Assembly (NCBI GenBank): GCA_964237235.1
Contig: CAXSGY010000020.1
Span: forward strand, 33,651-97,650
Direction: 5' to 3'
DNA length: 64,000 nt
Source of the DNA: GCA-002050365 sp964237235
GTDB lineage: Bacteria; Acidobacteriota; Blastocatellia; Pyrinomonadales; Pyrinomonadaceae
Position numbers and translations under genes: made by a program. Below the pieces are notes generated by a model. The model saw only the letters and a list, made by a program, of their open reading frames with translations. It had not been told where the DNA came from and made no database searches. Shown piece by piece: positions 52,697 through 61,156 of this stretch. The stretch's first letter is position 1. Each line of letters opens with the position of its first letter.

Positions 52697-54901
52697 CTAA
52701 TCGCTGTTTTCGACTAAAATCACGTCGCTGTTGATTGTGCCGCGTGAAAGTGCGATTTGTTTTTCGTCGGACGAAAAGACGAAATTGAAAATCTTGCCGT
52801 CTTTGAAATTCGTGATCTGCACGGGCGCGGAACCGTCAATCGGCTGTCGCCAAATGTTCGTTGCGCTGTTTGTATCCGATAAGAAATAAATGCTTCGACC
52901 GTCAGCCGTCCATTGCAGACTTCTTTTATTAAAACCGGAGTCCTGTTTTGAAAAATTGACATTGAGGGTTTTAATTATCTCGCCGCCGTTAAACGATGTG
53001 AGAGCAATTTGAGTTTCTCCTTTTGAATTTCTCAGAGCGAAAGCGACGGTTTTACCATCCGGGGAAACGACCGGACAAAGCCCGTCAACCGGCAAAATTT
53101 CGCGTTCCTCGCCGCCTTCGATCTCGACTTTCCAAAGCCCGTTATGCTCGCCGAATTTCGTATAAACCAGCCATTTGCCGTCGGGAGAAAAAGAAGACCA
53201 AACATCTGCTCCCGATGTTAATTGTTTCTCGCTTCCATCGCGCAAATCTACGCGACTCAAACCGTGTTCGGCTGATTCACTATCGTCATCACCGGCTTTT
53301 TGGACGATCAGATAATGACCGTCGGGTGATAAGCCAAACAAAATTTTATCTTTTGTGAGCTGTTTGAAATTTTGACTGTTCGTATCAATTTCCGCCGCAA
53401 AAAATGTTCTCGGCGTGATCGAACTGTAAATAATTTTGCCGTCGGGCGCGAATCCGATGTAACCTGTGCCGTCGTAATTTTGAAATCCGGCGGTTAATTG
53501 CCGCATTCCGTTCGGGTCGCCGCTCGGCATTATCCAGAGATTGGAAATTTGCTGTGTTTTGACGACAACGGCGAGCTTTTCGTCAGTGGTCAGGCTAATT
53601 GAATCATAATACTCCCAACTGTCCACAGGAAGAATACTTTTTGCCGCCTCGCCGTTAGATGAGATTAAACTCAATCCTCTGCCGTCCATCAGCAAACTAT
53701 TGGAATCGGACAGCCAAACCGTATCTCCGGCAACCCGGTCGGGGGTTTGAGAGTAGATCTCTGTCCATTCGCCGTCGGCGACGCGCACGGATAAAATATT
53801 TTGTTTGCCGTTGTCGAGGTGATGACAAGAAATATTTTTGCCGTCGCGCGACCAAGCCAGATTTTGATTTAACATAACGGGCGGCTCGAAAGCACGCAAA
53901 ATCCGCTCGTTCGCCCCGTTTGCGCCGGCAATGAATAAAGTCGTCGCCTGATTACCTTCCGAACGCCGCACGAAAGCGATTTGTCTGCCGTCGGGTGAAA
54001 CGGCGATTTGATTTCCCAAGGTCGGAAAAAAAAACAATCCGCTCGCGATTTTTTCGGCGATTCCGCCGAATGACGGCATTCGATAAAGCGTGCCTTGCCC
54101 GTCAATGTAATAGATCGAATTGCCGTCAGGCGTGATGTTCAGCGACTTATAGGCAACTTCGGCGGGCGCGACGATTTGCGTGTCGCTGTCCGAACCGATC
54201 TGCCGCGCCCGCAAACTTTGCCGTTCGTCCGGTTCTTCCTGCGCGTAAATGACGAATTTTCCGTCGGGCGAAATCACCGAATATTTCACTCTGCCGCCTG
54301 AAGTCAGCCGCACCGTATTTTTGACTTTGAACGTCGCGGGCGAACTTTTGTAGTGCTGAACTGCCAAACCGATTATTGTCACGACAAAAACGGAAATCGC
54401 CGCTGCCGTCAGCCAGATTAACCGATAATTTTTCTTTTTCGGCGGAGCAATCGCTTTTGTTTCGGCGCGAATTCCAGCGTCCGCTTCAACAATTACTTTT
54501 TCCGTAATCCGCTCAACAACTTGCTCGCTGATCGTAATTTCCGTCAGCGTGTTTTGCAATTTTTCAACTTCAGCCACAAAGCGATAACCTTTGCGCGGAA
54601 TCGTCTCGATAAACTTCCTGCCGTTTTTATCTTCGCCGAGTGCTTTTCTGAGCGCGGAAATGTGTTGCGTCAGATTTGCCTCCTCAACGAAAGTGTCCGC
54701 CCACACGCGGTCGAGCAGTTCCTGTTTGGTGATGAGTTTTCCGCCCGCTTCGACGAGCGCGAGCAGCACTTCGCCCGTCTTCGGAGCGAGCGGGACGATC
54801 TCCGAATCCTTGAAAAGCAGTAAATTTCCGGCTTCGAATCGGAACTCCCCGAACTCGTAAGCTGTTGAATTTATTGTTTTAGACTCATCTTTAGAAATCA
54901 T
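52697..54901 (-). CDS. OmpR-type winged helix, TM, TolB-propeller regulator (paralogue)
   Basis: A 734-residue paralogue of the next gene with the same plan: winged helix about 15-115 (NLTQHISALRKALGED and FIETIPRKGYRFV almost identical to the paralogue), transmembrane helix about 157-178 (LIWLTAAAISVFVVTIIGLAV), then PD40/TolB blades (ISPDGKFVIYAQE, VSPDGRQIAFVRR, FSPDGKWLVYTKF). No receiver domain, so signal transfer must run through the membrane helix. The pair probably arose by tandem duplication and could form heterodimers. Confidence 0.9.
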   Translation of the reverse strand: MISKDESKTINSTAYEFGEFRFEAGNLLLFKDSEIVPLAPKTGEVLLALVEAGGKLITKQELLDRVWADTFVEEANLTQHISALRKALGEDKNGRKFIETIPRKGYRFVAEVEKLQNTLTEITISEQVVERITEKVIVEADAGIRAETKAIAPPKKKNYRLIWLTAAAISVFVVTIIGLAVQHYKSSPATFKVKNTVRLTSGGRVKYSVISPDGKFVIYAQEEPDERQSLRARQIGSDSDTQIVAPAEVAYKSLNITPDGNSIYYIDGQGTLYRMPSFGGIAEKIASGLFFFPTLGNQIAVSPDGRQIAFVRRSEGNQATTLFIAGANGANERILRAFEPPVMLNQNLAWSRDGKNISCHHLDNGKQNILSVRVADGEWTEIYSQTPDRVAGDTVWLSDSNSLLMDGRGLSLISSNGEAAKSILPVDSWEYYDSISLTTDEKLAVVVKTQQISNLWIMPSGDPNGMRQLTAGFQNYDGTGYIGFAPDGKIIYSSITPRTFFAAEIDTNSQNFKQLTKDKILFGLSPDGHYLIVQKAGDDDSESAEHGLSRVDLRDGSEKQLTSGADVWSSFSPDGKWLVYTKFGEHNGLWKVEIEGGEEREILPVDGLCPVVSPDGKTVAFALRNSKGETQIALTSFNGGEIIKTLNVNFSKQDSGFNKRSLQWTADGRSIYFLSDTNSATNIWRQPIDGSAPVQITNFKDGKIFNFVFSSDEKQIALSRGTINSDVILVENSD

Positions 54902-54983
54902 TTAGAAATAATTCACAAATTCTTGAAGACACGCGCCGCCTGTTTCCGCTAAATTTCTCGCCGGGTCGAAAGTTTTTTTGAGC

Positions 54984-55004
54984 GAAACCGGAAACGGTCG
55001 AAAC
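54984..55004 (+). promoter_or_regulatory. three GAAAC direct repeats in divergent region
   Basis: GAAAC occurs at 54984, 54991 and 55000 within the 167-base gap between the divergent regulator and surface-protein genes. OmpR-type proteins bind direct repeats, so this is a candidate site for either paralogue; it is short and may be chance. Confidence 0.3.
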
Positions 55005-55068
55005 TGACTCGTGAGGCTCAAGTAAATTTAACTTAAAAAACGAAAAAAAACGAGCGTCAAAATACCCG

Positions 55069-55371
55069 ATGAAAATTACCAGAACCAGAGAATACACCAT
55101 CGAGCGCGAACGAACTTTGACGATTCGCTTTAACGTCGCGCCCGTGCTGAAATTCTGCGCCGAATGCCAAGCGGAAATGAGTTTTATCAACGTCGTTCAA
55201 GCGGCAATTATCGCGCAGACGACCGACCGCCAAATCTTCCGTTTGGTCGAAGCGAATCGTCTGCACTGCGCTGAATCGGCGAACGGCTTTTTACTCGTTT
55301 GTCACACCTCGCTGCAGGCGGCGGGCGTGACAGTCAACCCGAACCAAATAGAAACAGGAGAAAATTTATGA
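55069..55371 (+). CDS. small conserved-type protein with CxxC
   Basis: 100 residues opening MKITRTREYTIERERTL, then CAECQAEMSFINVVQAA and a C-terminal LLVCHTSLQAA. Proteins of this style occur before exported-protein genes in Blastocatellia as far as I recall; the central part (MSFINVVQAAIIAQTTDRQIFRLVEANRLH) has the helix spacing of a MerR-like or excisionase helix-turn-helix, and the CxxC may bind zinc. Its stop overlaps the ATG of the delta-60/VCBS gene (ATGA), so the two are coupled and it may control it. Confidence 0.6.
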   Translation: MKITRTREYTIERERTLTIRFNVAPVLKFCAECQAEMSFINVVQAAIIAQTTDRQIFRLVEANRLHCAESANGFLLVCHTSLQAAGVTVNPNQIETGENL

Positions 55372-57605
55372 AGACCTTAAAAATTATCGCAACTTTGATG
55401 TTATTGGCGGCGGGCGTTTATTCGACGCTCGCTCAGGAGCCGCGCGGCTTGCGGCGCGGCGGAAACTTCGGAAGATTTCCGGCGAACGCGGCACGATCTG
55501 GCGCATCCGTGAATGAACTCAATCGGGCAAGTCTCGTGCCGGACACGCCCGATTCGCTTGGCAAACTTGACCCGACTTTTGGCACGGGCGGAACGGTTAT
55601 TACCAGTTTGCCCAACGACGATTTTTCATCTCTCGTCAAAATTCTCCCGAACGGCAAAATCGTCGTCTATGATGAGGATGACAGTTATTCATATTTGCTC
55701 GGCTATAATCCTGACGGCACGCTTGATACCGCGTTCGGCAACAGCAACGGCTTAATTAAATTTCCATTCGCCGACGGTCTCAGTCTCGGCGACGGCGGCT
55801 TGAATGTCGCGTTCGACGGCAAGATTTTAGCCAGCGGTCAAAAATGTCCGCCCGCCACCTCTACCAACTGTGATTACGCCGTTTTTCGTTTTAACGCGGA
55901 CGGCAAACCCGACCTGACTTTCGGAACTAACGGATCGATCGCCGTGCCAATCGGCACCGGGGAAGATTTCGGCACGGCGATCATCGGGCAGCCGGACGGC
56001 AAAATTTTAGTCGCCGGTTCGACCGAGACCGCTTCGGGGAATTGGGCGCACGGCGTGATTCGCTTAACTCAGGCGGGAACGCTCGATCCGACTTTCGGCA
56101 CGGGCGGAAAACTCGTTTTTTCCGTGCCGGCGGCGAACGGCGGCTACACCTATTTGTTCAACAATATCGTTTTGCAGCCGGACGGCAAACTGCTGCTGGC
56201 GGGCAACAGCACCGAATATAACGGTTTCGGCAATACGGTTTTCGCCGTCCGCGTTAATACCGACGGGACGCTCGACCAGACATTCGGCGCGGGCGGCATT
56301 TTGAATGTCAGTCTAGGTTTTGCCAATCGAGTTTCCGGGTTATCCGTCCAATCCGACGGGAAGATTTTGTTCACGTCGGTTAACCAAGCCGAAGACCTCT
56401 CGGTTTCGACGACCATCGCGCGGTTTCAGCCGAACGGCGCGAACGACACGAGTTTTGGCATGAACGGAAGAGTGTTCATCCCGCGCAGCCAGACAAACGA
56501 GTCTTTTTCGGCAGATTTAATCGTTCAGCCGAACGGCAAAATTCTGGTCGGCGGCTTCAGCAGATCGGCGGGACAGCAAAACAGATTCGCCGTTTTGCGT
56601 TTGAACGCCGACGGAACGCGCGACACCGCTTTCGGCATCAACGGCGTGATAACCGCCGCGCTCGGAGTTTCAAGTTACATCACCGCGCTGGAATTACAGC
56701 CGGACGGCAAACTTTTGGCACTCGGCGATGTCGCGCCGGTCTTCACTTCGGAACCTTACGACTTCGGCTTGGCGCGGTTCGTTCTCGACGCGCCCGCCGC
56801 GCCGCCGTTTTTCGATTTCGACGGCGACGGGCGCGCCGACGTTTCCGTATTTCGCGGCGGCGTGTGGTATCGCCTCAATTCTTCCGACAATTCTTTCAGC
56901 GGAGCGCAGTTCGGCATCGCGTCCGACAAACTCGTGCCGGCAGATTACGACGGCGACCGCCGTTCCGACCTCGCCGTTTTCCGCGACGGCGTTTGGTATA
57001 TTTTGAACTCGCAAAACAATTCGTTCCGCGCCGTGCAATTCGGTCTGGCAGGCGACGCGCCCGTCCCCGGCGATTACGACGCTGACGGTAAAGCCGATGT
57101 CGCCGTCTTCCGCGCGGGCATTTGGTATATCCTCAACAGCGCGAACAATTCGTTTCGCGGCGAACAATTCGGACAGGCGGGCGATAAACCAATCGTCGGC
57201 GACTTCGACGCGGACGGCAAGCAGGATTTAACCGTTTTCCGTTCGGGCGTATGGTACGTCAATCGTTCAACCGCCGGATTCTATGCCGTGCAGTTCGGCA
57301 TAGATTCGGACAAACCCGTCGCGGCGGATTATAACGGCGACGGCAAAACCGATGTCGCCGTGTATCGCCCTTCGACAGGAACGTGGTACACGTTGCTAAA
57401 TCCGGCGATCAGCTACAGCGCGGTCCAGTTCGGACAAAACGGCGACGCACCCGTGCCGGCGGATTATGACGGCGACGGACGCGCCGACCGCGCCGTTTAT
57501 CGAGGCGGCAATTGGTTTCTTCTAACCAGCGCGAATAATTTGTTCCGCGCCGTCCAATTCGGACAATCCGGCGACGCGCCCGTCGAAACCGCTTATCTGC
57601 CCTGA
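55368..57605 (+). CDS. exported delta-60 repeat plus VCBS/FG-GAP repeat protein
   Basis: A 745-residue secreted protein; AGGAGA precedes ATG 55368, which overlaps the stop of the small gene upstream. The signal peptide ends near TLAQ (residue 22). Seven delta-60 repeats follow, each about 50-60 residues with a LDxxFGxxG core (DPTFGTGGTV, PDLTFGTNGSI, LDQTFGAGGIL, RDTAFGINGVI), forming a propeller at about 50-460. From about 485 to the end there are six VCBS/FG-GAP blades (FDGDGRADVSVFR, YDGDRRSDLAVFR, YDADGKADVAVFR, YNGDGKTDVAVYR) with Ca2+-binding DxDxDG-like loops. No anchor is seen. Probably an extracellular binding or adhesion protein. Confidence 0.88.
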   Translation: MKTLKIIATLMLLAAGVYSTLAQEPRGLRRGGNFGRFPANAARSGASVNELNRASLVPDTPDSLGKLDPTFGTGGTVITSLPNDDFSSLVKILPNGKIVVYDEDDSYSYLLGYNPDGTLDTAFGNSNGLIKFPFADGLSLGDGGLNVAFDGKILASGQKCPPATSTNCDYAVFRFNADGKPDLTFGTNGSIAVPIGTGEDFGTAIIGQPDGKILVAGSTETASGNWAHGVIRLTQAGTLDPTFGTGGKLVFSVPAANGGYTYLFNNIVLQPDGKLLLAGNSTEYNGFGNTVFAVRVNTDGTLDQTFGAGGILNVSLGFANRVSGLSVQSDGKILFTSVNQAEDLSVSTTIARFQPNGANDTSFGMNGRVFIPRSQTNESFSADLIVQPNGKILVGGFSRSAGQQNRFAVLRLNADGTRDTAFGINGVITAALGVSSYITALELQPDGKLLALGDVAPVFTSEPYDFGLARFVLDAPAAPPFFDFDGDGRADVSVFRGGVWYRLNSSDNSFSGAQFGIASDKLVPADYDGDRRSDLAVFRDGVWYILNSQNNSFRAVQFGLAGDAPVPGDYDADGKADVAVFRAGIWYILNSANNSFRGEQFGQAGDKPIVGDFDADGKQDLTVFRSGVWYVNRSTAGFYAVQFGIDSDKPVAADYNGDGKTDVAVYRPSTGTWYTLLNPAISYSAVQFGQNGDAPVPADYDGDGRADRAVYRGGNWFLLTSANNLFRAVQFGQSGDAPVETAYLP

Positions 57606-57612
57606 TTTTAAT

Positions 57613-57661
57613 CGAACGGAAAGAAACGCCAACCAAAAAAGCGCGCCGTTCTTTCCGTTCG
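57613..57661 (+). terminator. 13-bp inverted repeat after delta-60/VCBS gene
   Basis: CGAACGGAAAGAA (57613-57625) pairs perfectly with TTCTTTCCGTTCG (57649-57661). Its loop holds AAAAAAGCGCGCCG, the same word as the left arm of the terminator at 62581. No T-run follows, so it may be an attenuator or mRNA-stability hairpin. Confidence 0.45.
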
Positions 57662-57735
57662 TCACAACCGCGCTGTGCCTGATGCTCGCGGCGCGGTAAC
57701 TATAAAAAGTATTGGCTATAGGAGAAGAAATTAAA

Positions 57736-59610
57736 ATGTTCAATTCAATTCAAAAATCATTCAGACAATTTTTTATCATCTGCGCCCTCGTCGGCGGTTT
57801 GCTCGGCGGAGCGTTGAGTGCCGCCGAGCAAACCACCACGCAATTCACTTATCAGGGACGTTTGACCGACGGCGCAATGCCCGCTAACGGCAATTACGAT
57901 ATGCAGTTTCAAGTGTGCGCCAATGCCGATTGCACCTTTGTTTTCGGCTCGCCCGTCGCAATGTCGCCGGTGCCGGTAACGAACGGGATTTTCACCGTCA
58001 CCCTCGATTTCGGCGATGTCTTCAGCGGTTTCGGAACGCTTCGTTATCTTAAAATCGGGGTTCGTCAGACGGGTAATGCGGGCGCATATACGACGCTTTC
58101 ACCGGCGCAGCGCATTACCGCCGCGCCCGGCGCGATTCGCTCGCAGCAGTCGAACAACGCCGACGCGCTCGGCAATGTGGCGGCAAATCAGTATGTGCAG
58201 ACGGGCGACGCGCGATTGTTTGACGCGCGCGCGCCGACTGCGGGCAGCGATTTTTATATTCGCAACAATTCATCGGCGACCGGACAGAACAGCGACTTTT
58301 ATATCACCGGCACGGGCAGAGTCGGAAATTTAACCGTCAACGGCAATGTTTCATTCGGCGGCACCATCAGCGGCAACGGGCAGGCTCTCTCTAGTCTGAA
58401 CGCTTCCAACATTACCGCCGGTACGCTCAATACGGCGCAGATTCCGAATCTCAGTGCGGCGAAAATTACGACCGGCACATTTTCCGATGCGCTGTTATCG
58501 TCGAATGTTCCGCGCTTGAATGCTTCAAACACTTTCAGCGGCACACAGACGGCTGGTATTTTCAACGCGACGGGACAATTTAATCTCGGCGGCAATCGAA
58601 TTTTCTCTTCTCCGGGCGCGACCAATCTGTTTGCCGGATTCGGCGCGGGCGGCACGAGCAGCACGGGCGCGTCGAACAGCTTTTTCGGCACGAGCGCGGG
58701 TGCGGCAAACACTTCGGGCGCGGAAAATGTGTTGGTCGGACGCGAAGCGGGATTAGCCAACACGACCGGCTCAGACAACACCTTCATCGGCACCGGCGCG
58801 GGCGGGAATAACACGACGGGCAGCAATAACACGTTGATCGGGGCGGGAGCAAGACTATTTTCGAATGATCTAACTTATGCGACCGCCATTGGTGCGGGGA
58901 CGGTGGTTACTGGAAGTAACAATATTTCAATCGGACGAGTAACTTTTGGTAACAATCTTTCCTACTCAGATAGCGTTGAGATTAACGCTACCGACTTTTG
59001 CGTCGGTTGCTATTACAATAGCGCGACGAGAGGCGCACACAGTATTTCGTTAACTAGTGACTCAATTTATATCGGCGCAAATGGTGGTTCAGACACAAAT
59101 ACTAAAATCGAAATACAGGGAGAACTTAATGTCACAAGAATAAATTTTGGAATATTCGGCGGAGGCAGCTCTGATCCGATTTGCTATTCACAAAGCGGAT
59201 TAGGGAATAAAACTTTAGGATATTGCTCGTCAAGTATACGCTATAAAAAAGATGTGGAAAGCTTTTCCTCCGGTCTTGATCTGGTCAAGCACCTGCGTCC
59301 CGTGACATTCACCTGGAAATCAAACAATCAACGCGATTTAGGTTTCGTCGCCGAAGAAGTCAACGCGGTCGAACCGCTAATGACGACTTATAACGACAAA
59401 GGCGAAGTCGAAGGCGTGAAAGACGACCGCATCTCCGCCGCGCTCGTCAACGCCGTCAACGAACAGCAGACGCAAATCGAAACGCAGAAAACACAAATCG
59501 AAACACAACGGAAAACTATCGAACGCCAGCAGCGGCAGATTGACGCGTTCGTGAAATTGACGTGCGCGACGAATCCGTCAGCCGACGTTTGCCGACCGGA
59601 GGAGAAATAA
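57736..59610 (+). CDS. exported S74 chaperone (tail-fibre-type) surface protein
   Basis: A 624-residue protein; GGAGAA lies before ATG 57736. The signal peptide ends near ALSAAEQ. An N-terminal beta domain (FTYQGRLTDGAMPANGNYDMQF) is shared with the next gene. The middle is low-complexity with Asn/Gly/Thr/Ala and YadA/Hia-like turns (GASNSFFGTSAGAANTSGAENVLVGREAGLANTTG in 14-residue steps). The C-terminus is an S74 intramolecular chaperone (SSIRYKKDVESF, LRPVTFTWK, LGFVAEEVN) followed by a coiled coil of QIETQ repeats and the tail CATNPSADVCRPEEK. S74 domains trimerise fibres and often cut themselves off. Next gene starts one base after the stop. Confidence 0.85.
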   Translation: MFNSIQKSFRQFFIICALVGGLLGGALSAAEQTTTQFTYQGRLTDGAMPANGNYDMQFQVCANADCTFVFGSPVAMSPVPVTNGIFTVTLDFGDVFSGFGTLRYLKIGVRQTGNAGAYTTLSPAQRITAAPGAIRSQQSNNADALGNVAANQYVQTGDARLFDARAPTAGSDFYIRNNSSATGQNSDFYITGTGRVGNLTVNGNVSFGGTISGNGQALSSLNASNITAGTLNTAQIPNLSAAKITTGTFSDALLSSNVPRLNASNTFSGTQTAGIFNATGQFNLGGNRIFSSPGATNLFAGFGAGGTSSTGASNSFFGTSAGAANTSGAENVLVGREAGLANTTGSDNTFIGTGAGGNNTTGSNNTLIGAGARLFSNDLTYATAIGAGTVVTGSNNISIGRVTFGNNLSYSDSVEINATDFCVGCYYNSATRGAHSISLTSDSIYIGANGGSDTNTKIEIQGELNVTRINFGIFGGGSSDPICYSQSGLGNKTLGYCSSSIRYKKDVESFSSGLDLVKHLRPVTFTWKSNNQRDLGFVAEEVNAVEPLMTTYNDKGEVEGVKDDRISAALVNAVNEQQTQIETQKTQIETQRKTIERQQRQIDAFVKLTCATNPSADVCRPEEK

Positions 59611-59611
59611 T

Positions 59612-60733
59612 ATGAATCAATCAAAAATCAATCAAACATTAGCGATATTCTTCGCATTTATCATTTGTCTCGCGGCGACGAATTTCGCGCAGGCGCAAAC
59701 GACGGCGTTCACTTATCAGGGACGTTTGACCGATTCGGCGATGCCCGCAAGCGGCAGCTACGATATGCAGTTTCGCCTGTTCGACAACCCGAACGCCGGA
59801 CAGGGAACGCAGCAGGGCGCGACCGTCACCAATCCGGCGGTGACGGCGGCGAATGGCGTGTTCACCGTCACGCTCGACTTCGGCGCGTCCGTCTTTGCCA
59901 ACGGAACGCAGCTTTATCTGGAAATCAGCGTCAGACCCGCGAACAGTTCGGGCGGCTACACGAGCCTCGCGCCGCGGCAGGCAATCACGAGCGCGCCGAC
60001 GGCGATTCAATCTTTGAACGCGGCAAACGCCAATCAACTCGGCGGCGTGGCGGCGAATAATTATTTGCAAACTAACGGCAGCGGCGCGAATTTGACGAAT
60101 CTGAACGCCTCGAACATCACGAGCGGCAATCTGTCGGACGCGCAGCTTTCGGCAAACGTCGCGTTTCGCAATCGGGCGAATACTTTCACCGGCAATCAAA
60201 CGGTCAGCGGCAATCTGGCGCAAACGGGAACGACCGCCGATTTGAATTTGACCAACGGCTTTATCGCCAGAGGAACTTTTAACACGGGCGCGGGCGCAAT
60301 TCCCGCGACGGGCGCAGGCACGCGGATGATGTTTTATCCGAACAAAGCGGCATTTCGCGCCGGAAATGTTACCGGCACACAATGGGATGACGCGAATGTC
60401 GGTAGCTTCTCGACCGCGATAGGTCGTGACACAACAGCGAGCGGCGATTACTCGACTGCTCTGGGTCTTGACACAACAGCGAGCAGCGATCATTCGACCG
60501 CGCTTGGTTACAGCACAACAGCGAGCGGTAGCATCTCGACCGCGATGGGTTATGTCACAAAAGCGAGCGGCGATTACTCGACCGCGATGGGTAGCTTTGC
60601 TTCGACCAATGGTATGGCTGGCAGTTTCGTTTACGGCGATAACTCAGCTTTTAATAGTGTTACCGCAACGGCGGTGAATCAGTTCGTCGTGCGCGCTTCC
60701 GGCGGCTTTCGCTTTCGCACTATTCCGCTTTGA
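59612..60733 (+). CDS. exported YadA-head/S74-type surface protein, N-terminal part
   Basis: A 373-residue frame with a signal peptide ending near FAQAQ, the same N-terminal domain as its upstream paralogue (FTYQGRLTDSAMPASGSYDMQF) and a YadA-like head made of 14-residue repeats (STAIGRDTTASGDY type). The sequence runs to FRFRTIPL and stops at TGA 60733; homologous text (TTGCDLAAGSG) continues in the -1 frame from TTG 60730, so the stop reflects a 1-base deletion or a TTGA stop/start overlap. The ribosome site GGAGGAG for this gene lies inside the last codons of the upstream gene. Without the S74 part the fibre may not trimerise. Confidence 0.75.
   Translation: MNQSKINQTLAIFFAFIICLAATNFAQAQTTAFTYQGRLTDSAMPASGSYDMQFRLFDNPNAGQGTQQGATVTNPAVTAANGVFTVTLDFGASVFANGTQLYLEISVRPANSSGGYTSLAPRQAITSAPTAIQSLNAANANQLGGVAANNYLQTNGSGANLTNLNASNITSGNLSDAQLSANVAFRNRANTFTGNQTVSGNLAQTGTTADLNLTNGFIARGTFNTGAGAIPATGAGTRMMFYPNKAAFRAGNVTGTQWDDANVGSFSTAIGRDTTASGDYSTALGLDTTASSDHSTALGYSTTASGSISTAMGYVTKASGDYSTAMGSFASTNGMAGSFVYGDNSAFNSVTATAVNQFVVRASGGFRFRTIPL
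60410..60619 (+). repeat. 42-bp tandem repeats coding for YadA-like head
   Basis: Units begin at 60410, 60452, 60494, 60536 and 60578, each starting TCGAC and 42 bases long; the first four are well conserved, the fifth decayed. Each encodes 14 residues. Confidence 0.85.
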
Positions 60734-61155
60734 CGACCGGCTGCGATTTGGCTGCCGGCAGCGGCGCGTTTTCCTGTACTTCGAGCAAATCGCTCAAAGA
60801 AAATTTCGTTCCGACCAGCGGCGGCGACGTGCTGCGCCGTTTGCGAACGATTCCGATCAATTACTGGAACTACATCGGCGAGCAGTCAGGCGTGCGGCAT
60901 ATGGGAGCTTTCGCCGAAGATTTTTACACGGCGTTCAAGCTCGGCACGGACGATAAATCCATCGGTCTGCTCGATGTCGCGGGTGTCAATGTGGCGGCGA
61001 CCAAAGCTCTGGACGAAAAAACCGACGATCTGCAAGCGCAAATTCAAACGCAGCAGCAAACCATCAAATGGCAGCAGAAACAGATTAACGCACTCATTAA
61101 ATTAGTCTGCGCGAACAATTCAGCGGCGGACGTTTGCCGACCGGAGGACAAATAA
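60730..61155 (+). CDS. S74 chaperone domain, C-terminal part of split gene
   Basis: 141 residues from TTG 60730, overlapping the stop of the previous frame (TTGA). The sequence SKSLKENFVPTSGGDVLRRL, INYWNYIGEQSGVRHMGAFA and LLDVAGVNVAATKAL is an S74 intramolecular chaperone, followed by a coiled coil (QAQIQTQQQTIKWQQKQINA) and the tail CANNSAADVCRPEDK, nearly the same as in the upstream paralogue. Either this was one gene of about 515 codons now frameshifted, or the chaperone is made separately by coupling. The next gene starts one base after its stop, with the same embedded GGAGGA ribosome site. Confidence 0.75.
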   Translation: MTTGCDLAAGSGAFSCTSSKSLKENFVPTSGGDVLRRLRTIPINYWNYIGEQSGVRHMGAFAEDFYTAFKLGTDDKSIGLLDVAGVNVAATKALDEKTDDLQAQIQTQQQTIKWQQKQINALIKLVCANNSAADVCRPEDK

Positions 61156-61156
61156 A

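Noticed and set aside
60410..60619. CRISPR-like spaced repeats
   Set aside because: Units are 42-bp tandem copies with no spacers and are in-frame coding sequence for a YadA-like head.
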